DNA from: JBBRDU01 sp038203615
GTDB taxonomy: Bacteria > Verrucomicrobiota > Verrucomicrobiia > Chthoniobacterales > UBA10450
NCBI GenBank assembly: GCA_038203615.1
Contig: JBBRDU010000008.1
Span: 4,379 to 68,378, forward strand
Direction: 5' to 3'
Length of the DNA stretch: 64,000 nt
This document shows, in pieces, positions 33,781 through 42,342 of the stretch. The notes beneath the pieces were generated by a model. The model did no database searches. It was not told where the DNA came from and worked only from the letters and a program-made list of their open reading frames with translations. Position 1 is the stretch's first letter, and each line of letters begins with the position of its first letter. The position numbers and the translations under genes were made by a program.

Positions 33781-34033
33781 GAAAAATGCGGTTTTGCAAT
33801 GTCGCAGATCCCGTCCTCGAAAGCAAGGTAAGGGGTTAAAAGCCACATCGTAGAGGAGTCAGACAACGGTCGAGGCGCAACATTCAAAAAACGATGGAAT
33901 TTTTATGCAGGTGGCGTGCCGGAAGTGGCTCATCTTTGCGTCTTCCTCGCTTTCGCACGTTCCCGCAGGTCCGCCCGATCCATCGGCACCCTTTCCGTGC
34001 TACTCTCATCATCAATGAGGGAAAAATCCGGCC

Positions 34034-34657
34034 ATGACCTTTGACACCTTTACCGGCGGTCTCTTCGAGACAAACTGCTACTTATTAGAGGCCCCCGGGG
34101 GCGCCCTTCTTTTCGATGCGCCCGACGGCGTCTGTGCCTGGCTCAAAGCGCGCGGCACCGAACTGAAACTCCTCATCCTCACCCATGGTCACATCGATCA
34201 CATTCAGGATGTGGCCCGTCTCAAACAGACCTTCGCCTGCCCGATCGGATGCCACGCCGAGACCGTGCCCATGATTTCGGATCCCGACTTTTTTCGGAAC
34301 TTTGGCTTTGGCTTCGAGATTGAGCCGACCCAGCCTGATTTTCTCATCGAGGAAACCCGCGAACGCGATTTCCTTGGGCTCAAGATGCAGGTCCTGGAAG
34401 TGCCCGGCCATTGCCCGGGCAGCCTCTGCTTCTTCGATCGGGATCACGAACTTCTGATCGGCGGCGATGTCCTCTTTGCTGGCGGCGTAGGGCGATGGGA
34501 CTTACCCGGCGGCGACGCCGAACTTCTCTTCCAGGGTATCAAAAAGAAACTCTTTCCGCTGGGAGACAACGTCACCGTCCTTTCCGGCCACGGGCCGCCG
34601 ACTCGAATTGGCACGGAGCGCCGGACCAATCCGTTTTTGCAAAGCGCGGCGGGCTGA
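34034..34657 (+). CDS. Metallo-beta-lactamase-fold hydrolase (glyoxalase II-like)
   Basis: A 207-residue soluble zinc hydrolase. The metal motif THGHIDHIQD near residue 50, the histidine in PGHCPGSLCFF near 120, the GGDVLF aspartate near 140 and the late SGHGPPT histidine are all present. Size and motif order fit small YcbL-type glyoxalase II-like enzymes that hydrolyse thioesters, but the substrate is not certain. It stands alone and is divergent from prc. The 253-base gap before it shows no clear promoter or repeat. Confidence 0.85.
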   Translation: MTFDTFTGGLFETNCYLLEAPGGALLFDAPDGVCAWLKARGTELKLLILTHGHIDHIQDVARLKQTFACPIGCHAETVPMISDPDFFRNFGFGFEIEPTQPDFLIEETRERDFLGLKMQVLEVPGHCPGSLCFFDRDHELLIGGDVLFAGGVGRWDLPGGDAELLFQGIKKKLFPLGDNVTVLSGHGPPTRIGTERRTNPFLQSAAG

Positions 34658-34659
34658 AC

Positions 34660-35043
34660 CTAGCGCCAGTGGTAGAAATCGCTCTGACGAACGCGCAACC
34701 GCCTTTCCAGGTCATGCAGCCGCCCGTGCAACCGCTCGATCTCGCGGCGTAATTCCCGGCGATGATAATCGCCGCGCTGATGAATCCCGTTCACCCGATC
34801 CACCTCCCGCCGGACCTGATCGAAATCGCGTCGAATCGACCAATTTCCGTGATACCGGCTCAATTGCCAGCGCACGTGGCCGACCATCCGGTTCAAATGA
34901 TTGATGTCCGCGTCCAGCCCGCCCCAGCTCAGCCAGGCATTGGTCTGGCCGCGATTGTCGCCCCAATTTTCGTGTGCCTGGACCGGGAGACTCCCCCCGG
35001 ACATGGCTGAGCCAATCAAGAGTAGAAGCAGTAATCTTTTCAT
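34660..35043 (-). CDS. Small secreted helical protein, unknown
   Basis: This 127-residue protein has a clear signal peptide (MKRLLLLLLIGSAMSGGSLPVQA). The mature part is basic and almost wholly helical, rich in R, D and H (RREVDRVNGIHQRGDYHRREL, then RLHGRLHDLERRL), and could form a coiled coil or bind a polyanion. ATG 35043 starts the signal peptide. It ends two bases from the convergent metallo-hydrolase gene and follows the kinase gene on its own strand by 66 bp. No family is recognised. Confidence 0.65.
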   Translation of the reverse strand: MKRLLLLLLIGSAMSGGSLPVQAHENWGDNRGQTNAWLSWGGLDADINHLNRMVGHVRWQLSRYHGNWSIRRDFDQVRREVDRVNGIHQRGDYHRRELRREIERLHGRLHDLERRLRVRQSDFYHWR

Positions 35044-35109
35044 TATTTGTTCCTTCGTTTGCAAGTTTCGACGGACCGCCGTGCCGCAGCATTCGATCAG
35101 AATGCGAAC

Positions 35110-36099
35110 TCACGGAAGGTTCGCCAGAACCGAACGCAGCGGATCCAATCCGCGGATGTCTTCGATCATGCCGCGCAGCGAGTGGAGTGCACCCGGGATG
35201 TGGGCGAGGAAAGCCTTGTGCTCTTTGACCAGGCCCAGAAAACCATAGGCACCGAGGGCCTGCATCAACCGCTGCATGCCGCACCGCTGCAAAGTGAGAT
35301 CGAACGTCGCGTCCGCCGGGATCCCATTTCTGGCCTGTTGCTCCCCATAGGAGGCCACCAGCTCCGCCCGCTCGTCGGCCGATAGCGTGACATAGGGATC
35401 GTGCAACAGGGAGGCCAGATCGTATTGCGCAAGGCCAGAACGCATTCCCTGGAAATCGATGAGATGGGCCTGCCCGTTCCGCATGATGATGTTTTGCGAC
35501 TGAAAATCGCGATGGACCAGAACGCGTGGACGCGCATCGAGTTGCTCCGCGATTTTGTGCAAAGCGGGCAAGGCGGCCAGCTCGTTTAGTTTCGCTGAAT
35601 CAACCTGGAAACAGCGGCCGAGGCAGTTCTCGAGGAAGTAATGTTGCTCCCAAAGATAAAGGGCCGTGTTGAAGGCCGCCGGCAGGTCTCGCCGAATCGA
35701 ATCCGCTTTTTCTTCCGGCAGGCCGTGCAGTTTGGCTGCCTCATCCAGGGCCGACTCGTAAAAAGCGCGGCGCACCAGCCAGCTTTCTTCGCGGTAACTA
35801 AAGAGATCGCGCTCGCCCAGGTCCTCAATCCAGATCAAACCTTCGCCGGCGTCGTGAAAATAAATCTTGGGCGCGCGAATTCCGTTCGTCTCGAGGAAGC
35901 GGGCAATCTCGACGTAATGCCGGTTCTCCTCCCTCTCCAGGTTGTACTTCACCAGGATCAGGCTTTGATCCGGCGAACAACGCACCCTGTAAAATTTCCG
36001 GTCGGATCCGCCCTTCTCGATGGGCGAAATATCCACCTCGCCGTCGTCAAAACGCGGGAAATGCATCCTCGTCTGGCGAAGAAGCAGGTCAGTTTTCAT
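35110..36099 (-). CDS. Aminoglycoside-phosphotransferase-fold sugar kinase (AmgK-like)
   Basis: A 329-residue kinase of the APH/choline-kinase fold. It has an N-terminal nucleotide lobe (GGSDRKFYRVRCS near 28) and the catalytic loop VHRDFQSQNIIM near 220, with Asp and Asn in place, followed by IDFQGM for the metal site. Its gene starts three bases after a sugar-1-phosphate nucleotidyltransferase gene. This pairing is the arrangement of AmgK and MurU, which recycle N-acetylmuramic acid to UDP-MurNAc in pseudomonads. By that context it is a candidate anomeric sugar kinase; substrate unproven. Confidence 0.75.
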   Translation of the reverse strand: MKTDLLLRQTRMHFPRFDDGEVDISPIEKGGSDRKFYRVRCSPDQSLILVKYNLEREENRHYVEIARFLETNGIRAPKIYFHDAGEGLIWIEDLGERDLFSYREESWLVRRAFYESALDEAAKLHGLPEEKADSIRRDLPAAFNTALYLWEQHYFLENCLGRCFQVDSAKLNELAALPALHKIAEQLDARPRVLVHRDFQSQNIIMRNGQAHLIDFQGMRSGLAQYDLASLLHDPYVTLSADERAELVASYGEQQARNGIPADATFDLTLQRCGMQRLMQALGAYGFLGLVKEHKAFLAHIPGALHSLRGMIEDIRGLDPLRSVLANLP

Positions 36100-36101
36100 G
36101 A

Positions 36102-37043
36102 TCAGAAATCCGCATTGTGATGAGTCCCTTCCACCCTTTTCCGGCTGCGGACAATACAAGCGCGCAGGTCGCTTCGGGAAGCAATTTGTGCACCGGGCCA
36201 CACGATCGTATCCCGCACCAGGGCGCCCGTTTCGACCCGGCATTCCTCGCCGATGACGGAGCAGCCTTCAATGCGTGCGTCCGGAGCAATGATCGCACTG
36301 GGGGCGATGGCCCTGGGCCAATCAACCTCAGCCACGTAGGAGGGCTTCCATTGAGTGCTTTTCAGCGTCCGGTGCACCTCCAGGTATTCCATGCGCGAAC
36401 CGATGTTGAACCAGTTTCCTTCCTCTAGCGCCACGCCCCCAATGCGGCCACCTTGCCGGATCCAGTCCACCAGGATGGGTATGAAAGAGATTTTTTGCGC
36501 GGCGGGAATCTTCCCAAAAACGTTCGGGTTCCAAACCGAGACGTTGGCGTAATCGAAATTTTCAGTCGGTCCGCTCCCGCGGGTAATCTCGACGATGCGT
36601 TCACCCTTCAGCACGACACCCGCGGCCAGCCCGGTGCGGCGCAGGCCCAGCGTCACGTCGTTGCCCCGGCGCATGTGTTCGTCGATGAGGGTTTCGATAT
36701 TCAAATCGGTCAGGAGATCGCCGCTGTAGACGATAAAAGGCGCGTCTTTCAGCCAGGGTTCGGCGTTCTTGATGCCGCCCCCCGTTTCCAGCAAATCCGG
36801 TTCATGCACCAGCTGCACCGGGCGGTCCCGATACGATCCTTCGGAGAAGAGGGCCTGGAAGTGACCAGCCAGGTGATGCGTGTTGATGACAAAGCGCCGG
36901 ACGCCCAGCGCGATTAAATGATCGAGCGCAAAAGTGATGAGTGGTTTTTGAAAAATCGGCAGGAGCGGCTTGGGCAACTCCTCGGTCAAGGGGCGCAGAC
37001 GCGTGCCCAACCCCGCGCCCAGCACGAACGCCTGCGTGATCAT
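36102..37043 (-). CDS. Sugar-1-phosphate nucleotidyltransferase (MurU/mannose-1-P type)
   Basis: This 313-residue enzyme begins AFVLGAGLGTRLRPLTEELPK, the nucleotide-binding signature (GxGTRLxPLT...PKP), then has FVINTHHLAGH and VYSGDLLTD for the substrate and metal aspartate. Residues 245-305 form a short left-handed beta-helix (IIAPDARIEGCSVIGEECRVE), as in GDP-mannose pyrophosphorylases; MurU itself is shorter and lacks it. Adjacent to an AmgK-like kinase by three bases, it probably turns the kinase product into an NDP-sugar. The choice between UDP-MurNAc and other products cannot be made from sequence. Confidence 0.8.
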   Translation of the reverse strand: MITQAFVLGAGLGTRLRPLTEELPKPLLPIFQKPLITFALDHLIALGVRRFVINTHHLAGHFQALFSEGSYRDRPVQLVHEPDLLETGGGIKNAEPWLKDAPFIVYSGDLLTDLNIETLIDEHMRRGNDVTLGLRRTGLAAGVVLKGERIVEITRGSGPTENFDYANVSVWNPNVFGKIPAAQKISFIPILVDWIRQGGRIGGVALEEGNWFNIGSRMEYLEVHRTLKSTQWKPSYVAEVDWPRAIAPSAIIAPDARIEGCSVIGEECRVETGALVRDTIVWPGAQIASRSDLRACIVRSRKRVEGTHHNADF

Positions 37044-37157
37044 CGTTGGGAAAGGAGAGATGTTCTGCGCGATCTCCCGCGTGGCCAGAGGAAGAAGCTT
37101 GTCACCGCCCTGGCACCATCATCTTGTGCGGCGAGGCGCTCTGCGGGAAGGTTAGGC

Positions 37158-37658
37158 ATGGCGGAAGAGATCGTTTGGCGCGGAAGTTCCTCACAGTGGA
37201 AAAATCTCGGGCGATATTTCTTCTGCGCCCTGCTGGGCGCCGTCATCGTCGCGATCTTTCTGATCGCGTCAAGTATCTCACCCCCTGAACTGCGCCGCTT
37301 CAGTCCATTCATTTTATTGCTCCTGGCTGCGCCGATCTTTATGGCGCTCAGCCGCTATCTCCAAACGAAAAGTAAAAGGTACGAGCTGACCACGGAGCGA
37401 TTGAAGACCACTCAGGGTGTGTTCAACAAGGTGACGGAGACGCTGGAATTGTATCGAGTCAAAGATCTCGAGACCCGGCAACCCTTTTTCTATCGCCTCG
37501 CTGGACTGGAGAACGTTCAGCTCAATACGTCGGATGTGTCGTCTCCGGCCGTCCTGATTGAAGCCGTGCCGGCGAGACTGGTGCTGGCCGATAAAACGCG
37601 CAACCAAGTGGAAGCAGTTCGGGCCCAGAAAGGCGTGCGCGAAGTCGACGTGGAATAA
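37158..37658 (+). CDS. Membrane PH-domain protein (YdbS/DUF304 type)
   Basis: The 166 residues have two membrane helices (about 20-42 YFFCALLGAVIVAIFLIASS and 50-66 FILLLLAAPIFMALS) and a C-terminal bacterial PH domain of type 2 (KRYELTTERLKTTQGVFNK, VKDLETRQPFFYRLAGLENV). Proteins of this kind sit at the inner membrane with the PH domain inside; roles are mostly unknown. The open frame reaches back to 36918 but overlaps the nucleotidyltransferase start region, so ATG 37158 is used. It converges with the arsR gene, with four bases between them. Confidence 0.8.
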   Translation: MAEEIVWRGSSSQWKNLGRYFFCALLGAVIVAIFLIASSISPPELRRFSPFILLLLAAPIFMALSRYLQTKSKRYELTTERLKTTQGVFNKVTETLELYRVKDLETRQPFFYRLAGLENVQLNTSDVSSPAVLIEAVPARLVLADKTRNQVEAVRAQKGVREVDVE

Positions 37659-37662
37659 GGCT

Positions 37663-37986
37663 TCAAAGATTCCTTGGGCGGTTTTCCTCCAGGGCCTTCT
37701 TCAGGTCGAACAAGGCACGGAGTCGCCCTTCCTCGTATTTCCTCATCCAGCGCTCAGCCATCAGGGAAAGCGGAACCGGGTTGAGATAATGCAGTTTCTC
37801 GCGACCGCGCCATAACGGGATGACAAGGTCGGCTCTTTTTAAAATGGTCAGGTGTTTGGTCACCGCCTGACGCGACATGGCGGCGTCGCGGCAAAGTTCC
37901 TGCAAGGTCTGGCCATTGCGGAGATGGAGCCGGTCGAGCAACGTCCGGCGACTCGGATCAGCCAGGGCCTTGAAGAGAGCATCCAC
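37663..37986 (-). CDS. ArsR-family transcriptional repressor
   Basis: The 107-residue winged-helix protein opens DALFKALADPSRRTLLDRL and has the recognition region DAAMSRQAVTKHLTILKRADL, followed by the wing (GREKLHYLNPVPL). It lacks the CxC metal motif of ArsR/SmtB sensors and is closer to the SdpR-like branch. GTG 37986 is the start, since ATG 37982 is out of frame. Its promoter holds a perfect operator-like palindrome in the spacer, so it probably represses itself. In this branch a SRPBCC-fold gene usually follows; here there is none, making it an orphan. Confidence 0.88.
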   Translation of the reverse strand: MDALFKALADPSRRTLLDRLHLRNGQTLQELCRDAAMSRQAVTKHLTILKRADLVIPLWRGREKLHYLNPVPLSLMAERWMRKYEEGRLRALFDLKKALEENRPRNL

Positions 37987-37991
37987 CTGTA

Positions 37992-38022
37992 ATTATAATG
38001 CAACTAAAAGGTTGCATGTCAA
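37992..38022 (-). promoter_or_regulatory. arsR promoter with operator in the spacer
   Basis: On the minus strand TTGACA (38022-38017) and TATAAT (37997-37992) are both perfect, separated by 19 bases. The palindrome ATGCAAC-CTTTTA-GTTGCAT (38017-37998) fills the spacer exactly. The GTG start is five bases after the -10 box, so the transcript should be leaderless or nearly so. Confidence 0.8.
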
Positions 38023-38076
38023 AATCCTCAGCCGATTTTCCCAGAGGAATCGCGCCGGCACCTCCCCCGCGCCAGC

Positions 38077-39066
38077 CTAGTTGCGCATGTAAAGCGTCCG
38101 CGTCCCGAAATCGATGATCCCGTGGTTCCGACTCAGGATCTCCGCTCCCAACAGGCCGGCCACAGGGGGCCTGCCACTGAGCAAGTGATCGTGGATCAAC
38201 CCCTGCAAATCCACCACGCCCACCTCTTTTCCCATAATCACGGTCGAGCCGACCGAAATCCTCCGGATCGTCGCCATTTGCACCCCGCGCTGCTTCAGGT
38301 TCACGGCCGCCGAACTGAAAGGCGTCTGCCTCATTGGGATCCGCATTTGTCGAACAAAGGACCGATGCAAAAGCGTCGCGAAGGCCCCCGTGTCCACCAT
38401 CAGCTTGGCGGCGGTCCCGTTAATCGAAGCGTTAACGTAAAGATTGAATCCGTCGCTCACCTGGATGGGCACGGCGTTGAGACCGCGATGGTCTATCCCC
38501 GGGACCGAGCCCGGCTGCTGCGGGTCGAGTTTGAGGATCAGAAGCTTGCGCTGGCAATCCAGCACCGCCTTGGTCGGAAACAGGATGTCGGCGCCGAGGA
38601 TCCCATCTATTTCCTGCTCGTCCAGGAGGCGGGCCGCCTGGGCCGAGCTGCCCAGATCGATCGCCACGACAGGTTCATCCAGCAGGTCGAGACTGCCCAG
38701 CCGGAAATGGTGCACGATCGCGACATTATTAAAGGCGCCGTTGATCTGAAGGCGGGCCGGCAAATTCGAACTGGTCGGGATGCCGGTCAGGCGGAAATGC
38801 TGGCGCCGGTTCACCGCGATGGCGCTGACGGGCGCCCCGCTGTCCACCCCGAGCCAGGCTTCCCGGCCGTTGATGGAGGCGCGCACGAGCAGATGATTCT
38901 GTTTCGATCGCACCAGCGGAAGAGCTTCAAACTGAGCGCTTTTCTGCGCTCTGTTTTGGTTTTGAGCGGATGCGGGACTGGCCGCCCAGCCATTCGCCAC
39001 CAGGGCCAACGCCGCGAGCAGCGAACAAGCAGTGCGAGCGGAGTGGACAAGAGTGGGGAGAGTCAC
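38077..39066 (-). CDS. Secreted retropepsin-like aspartyl protease
   Basis: A 329-residue exported protein with a signal peptide (about 1-30, ACSLLAALALVANGWAAS). It has two aspartyl-protease half-sites: WLGVDSGAPVSAI near residue 72 and KLMVDTGAFATLLH near 220. Each D-S/T-G starts a retropepsin-like lobe, and the second lobe ends ILSRNHGIIDFGTRTLYMR. Two half-sites in one chain imply that it works as a single-chain pseudo-dimer in the periplasm. Substrate unknown. It appears to be a single-gene unit, divergent from the amino-acid transporter operon. Confidence 0.8.
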   Translation of the reverse strand: MTLPTLVHSARTACSLLAALALVANGWAASPASAQNQNRAQKSAQFEALPLVRSKQNHLLVRASINGREAWLGVDSGAPVSAIAVNRRQHFRLTGIPTSSNLPARLQINGAFNNVAIVHHFRLGSLDLLDEPVVAIDLGSSAQAARLLDEQEIDGILGADILFPTKAVLDCQRKLLILKLDPQQPGSVPGIDHRGLNAVPIQVSDGFNLYVNASINGTAAKLMVDTGAFATLLHRSFVRQMRIPMRQTPFSSAAVNLKQRGVQMATIRRISVGSTVIMGKEVGVVDLQGLIHDHLLSGRPPVAGLLGAEILSRNHGIIDFGTRTLYMRN

Positions 39067-39209
39067 GCCGCGGAGGATAGCATGCTTCTTCGCACGAGAA
39101 AGCAGTGATTACTCAGGAAAGGCCCAAGTGAATAGGGGGCGGCTTTTCTTCGTCGATCCCAGGTGTTGGAATTGCACGATGACGCGCGAGACGTTACAAG
39201 AGAGTTAAC

Positions 39210-40349
39210 ATGATTCCGTTTACCAGATGGTTTGTCCTTTCCGCTCTTTGTCTTTGCCCTGGCCTGATTTCATCCGCCTCTGCTCAGGATATTATCATTG
39301 GCGAATTCGCCTCCCTCACCGGAAGTGAGGCCACCTTCGGCATCAATTCGAGCAACGGCGTGGAGTTGGCCAAAGAGGAGATCAATAACTCCGGCGGACT
39401 TCTGGGCGGTCGCAAGATCAAGATCATCGTGGAAGATGATCAATCCAAGCCGGGTCAGCCCTCGGCCGCCGTGAAAAAATTGGTGGCTAACGACAAGTCG
39501 GTCGCCATTCTCGGCGAGATTGCCAGTTCGCGTTCTCTCGAAGCCGCGCCGATTTGCCAGGAAGCGAAAATTCCCATGGTTTCACCGGGATCGACCAATC
39601 CCGCCGTCACCGAAAAGGGCGATTATATCTTCCGGGTCTGCTTCATCGATCCGTTCCAGGGAACGGTCATGGCCAAGTTTGCGCTCGACCATCTGCACGT
39701 CAAAAAGGTGGCGATCCTGCAGGACGTGAAGAGCGATTACTCCAAGGGCCTGGCCCAGTTCTTTAAGGAATACTTTACCAGCCATGGCGGACAGATCGTG
39801 GGCGACCGTTCCTACACGGGCGGGGGCATCGACAAGGATTTCCGGGCTCAACTCACCTCGCTCAAGACGTCGCAACCGGAGGCGATTTTCGTTCCGGGCT
39901 ATTACACCGAGGCGGGATTGATCGCGAAACAGGCCCGTTCGTTAGGCATCAAGGTTCCGCTGATGGGCGGCGACGGCTGGGATTCGCCCAAGCTCACCGA
40001 AATCGGAGGGACCGCGCTGAACGGCTGTTATTTTTCGACCCATTTCTCCGTCCAAGACAAGAATCCGAATGTGCAGGACTTCGTGAAGAAATATCAGGCC
40101 AAATACAAGGCTTTGCCCGATGGCATGGCCCCCCTCGGCTACGATGCGATGATGATTCTCGCGCAATCCATCAAGACGGCGGGCTCGACCGACGGCCCGA
40201 AAGTACGGGATGCACTCGCCAGCGTGAAAGATTATCCCGGCGTGACCGGCAACATCACCATCGATGAAAAACGGAATGCGACCAAGTCCGCGGTCGTTCT
40301 CGAAGTGAAGGATGGCCAGGCCCAGTTTGTCACAACGGTTCCCCCTTGA
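39210..40349 (+). CDS. ABC transporter substrate-binding protein, branched-chain amino-acid type
   Basis: This 379-residue periplasmic binding protein of the Leu/Ile/Val family has a signal peptide (about 1-25, ending ASAQD). The type I fold starts IIIGEFASLTGSEATFGINSS and carries GGLLGGRKIKIIVEDDQSKP, ISPGSTNPAV-like VSPGSTNPAVTEKGDYIFR, and GYDAMMILAQSIKTAG near the end. It is the first gene of the complete operon with livH, livM, livG and livF. The substrate could be leucine-type amino acids, or amides or urea as in related systems. Confidence 0.92.
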   Translation: MIPFTRWFVLSALCLCPGLISSASAQDIIIGEFASLTGSEATFGINSSNGVELAKEEINNSGGLLGGRKIKIIVEDDQSKPGQPSAAVKKLVANDKSVAILGEIASSRSLEAAPICQEAKIPMVSPGSTNPAVTEKGDYIFRVCFIDPFQGTVMAKFALDHLHVKKVAILQDVKSDYSKGLAQFFKEYFTSHGGQIVGDRSYTGGGIDKDFRAQLTSLKTSQPEAIFVPGYYTEAGLIAKQARSLGIKVPLMGGDGWDSPKLTEIGGTALNGCYFSTHFSVQDKNPNVQDFVKKYQAKYKALPDGMAPLGYDAMMILAQSIKTAGSTDGPKVRDALASVKDYPGVTGNITIDEKRNATKSAVVLEVKDGQAQFVTTVPP

Positions 40350-40399
40350 TGGTTGAGGGTTGATTGTTGCCAGCGGATCGAGGCAGACTCCGAGCGATC

Positions 40400-41314
40400 A
40401 TGTCTTCGACCGAGTTCTTTCAACAGTTGATCAATGGGTTGTCGCTGGGTGCGTTTTACGCGCTGATCGCGCTCGGTTACACCATGGTCTACGGCGTCCT
40501 GCGCTTCATTAACTTCGCGCACGGGGATGTCTTCATGATCGGCGCGTTTTGCGGCTATTATTTCACTCCGCGCATTCTGCCCCATTTTTCCGGAGCCTCG
40601 GCCCCGCTCGGCGTCGCCGCCGTTCTGCTGGTGACCATGCTGACCTGCGCCGCGCTCGGCATTCTCATCGAGCGACTGGCCTATCGTCCGCTGCGTAGCC
40701 GTCCAAAATTGACGGTGCTGATCACCGCCATCGGCGTCTCTCTTTTTCTCGAGTATGGCGGACAGTTTCTCTTCGGGGCCGATCCGAAGCCGTTTCCGGA
40801 ACTCATCGCCGACCGCCCTCTCGAAAACACCGGCGCCCTCACCATCACCACCACGCAATTGGCCGCCTTTATCGTTACCATCGTGCTGCTGGTCGCCCTC
40901 ACCTTTATCGTCAAACGCACCAAACTAGGCATCGCTATGCGCGCGGTTTCCAATAACGCCACGGCCGCTGCCCTCATGGGCGTGAACATCGACACGGTCG
41001 TTTCCTTCACCTTCGGGCTGGGCAGCGCGCTGGCCGGCGCCGCCGGCATTCTTTATTCGCTCAGTTACCCCTCCATCGATCCGCTCATGGGTTTGCTGCC
41101 GGGCGTGAAGGCGTTCGTCGCGGCCGTGCTCGGTGGGATTGGCAACATCCCGGGCGCCGCCGTCGGTGGCATTATCCTGGGCGTGGTGGAGACTTTTGTG
41201 GGCGGCTCGGCCTTCTCGACCTATCGCGATGCCATCGCCTTCGCCCTCCTCATCCTCATCCTGCTTTTCCGCCCCGCCGGAATTTTCGGACGCATGCAGG
41301 CGGAGAAAGTTTAG
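40400..41314 (+). CDS. livH: Branched-chain amino-acid permease LivH
   Basis: A 304-residue inner-membrane permease with about eight helices. It opens FFQQLINGLSLGAFYALIALG and has YGVLRFINFAHGDVFMIGAF, the most conserved LivH block. The cytoplasmic loop GIAMRAVSNNATAAALMGVN would contact the ATPases, and GLLPGVKAFVAAVLGGIGN is also diagnostic. ATG 40400 is chosen, as the 12 codons upstream in frame are not homologous. It pairs with LivM, encoded next. Confidence 0.93.
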   Translation: MSSTEFFQQLINGLSLGAFYALIALGYTMVYGVLRFINFAHGDVFMIGAFCGYYFTPRILPHFSGASAPLGVAAVLLVTMLTCAALGILIERLAYRPLRSRPKLTVLITAIGVSLFLEYGGQFLFGADPKPFPELIADRPLENTGALTITTTQLAAFIVTIVLLVALTFIVKRTKLGIAMRAVSNNATAAALMGVNIDTVVSFTFGLGSALAGAAGILYSLSYPSIDPLMGLLPGVKAFVAAVLGGIGNIPGAAVGGIILGVVETFVGGSAFSTYRDAIAFALLILILLFRPAGIFGRMQAEKV

Positions 41315-41343
41315 ACCGGCATACTGCGCCGCTCGCCCGGGCC

Positions 41344-42342
41344 ATGAACTATCGGCACATTAAAAAATTTGCGCTGCTCGGCGCGATTATCGTCAGCGCG
41401 GTCGCCTCCCACTATTCGGGAGCGATCAACTCTTATTACCTGCAGGTCGTCCTTTTCATCGGCATCAACATGACCCTCGCGGTCAGTTTGAATCTGATTA
41501 ACGGATACACGGGCCAGTTTTCACTGGGTCACGCCGGATTTATGGCCATTGGCGCCTACACGGCTGCCTATCTTTCGACCGAGCACAGCGCCGCCATCTT
41601 CAATCTCATGGGCGGGGCCAACTCGTTCAGCATCTCCGTGCTCTTCGTCGGCGCCCTCCTGGCCGGGGGCCTCGCCGCGGCCGTCGCCGGTTTGATCGTG
41701 GGGGTGCCGTCTCTGCGCCTGAAGGGCGACTATCTCGCCATTGTCACGCTGGGCTTCGGCGAAATCATTCGCGTGCTCATCCAAAACACCGACGCGGTGG
41801 GCGGACCGCGCGGCTATAGCGGTATCGCCGGTTACACGACGTTGTTTTGGACCTACCTGGTCGCCGCCATCACTATTTATGTCGTCGTTAGTCTGATCGA
41901 TTCCACCTACGGTCGCGGCTTCCTGACGGTGCGCGACGACGAAGTGGCGGCAGAGGCGGTGGGAATTAACACCACGCGCTACAAGGTCACTGCCTTTGTG
42001 CTCGGCGCATTTTTCGCGGGCGTAGCCGGCGGCTTGTACGCTCACAGCACAACCTATATCAATCCGAGCGGGTTCGATTTTCAACGTTCCGTCGAGGTCG
42101 TCATTATGGTCATTCTCGGCGGAATGGGCAGCACCGCGGGGGTTGCGCTGGCCGCGATCGTCTTGACCCTGCTGCTCGAATATCTGCGGTTTGTCTCGGG
42201 ATATGAGTGGCTGCCCGAGATCCTGCGGCGCATCGCCGCCAACCGCATGATCATTTACTCCCTCGTTTTGATCGCTCTCATGTTGCTGCGGCCCCAGGGA
42301 CTTTTTGGCCGCGTCCCCCGCCGGGGTGGCACACCCAAATGA
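41344..42342 (+). CDS. livM: Branched-chain amino-acid permease LivM
   Basis: This 332-residue partner of LivH has about nine helices. Family blocks are NLINGYTGQFSLGHAGFMAIGAY, LRLKGDYLAIVTLGFGEIIR, the ATPase-facing loop FLTVRDDEVAAEAVGIN and GGMGSTAGVALAAI. The end runs LMLLRPQGLFGRVPRR, and its stop overlaps the livG start as ATGA, showing tight coupling. Confidence 0.93.
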   Translation: MNYRHIKKFALLGAIIVSAVASHYSGAINSYYLQVVLFIGINMTLAVSLNLINGYTGQFSLGHAGFMAIGAYTAAYLSTEHSAAIFNLMGGANSFSISVLFVGALLAGGLAAAVAGLIVGVPSLRLKGDYLAIVTLGFGEIIRVLIQNTDAVGGPRGYSGIAGYTTLFWTYLVAAITIYVVVSLIDSTYGRGFLTVRDDEVAAEAVGINTTRYKVTAFVLGAFFAGVAGGLYAHSTTYINPSGFDFQRSVEVVIMVILGGMGSTAGVALAAIVLTLLLEYLRFVSGYEWLPEILRRIAANRMIIYSLVLIALMLLRPQGLFGRVPRRGGTPK

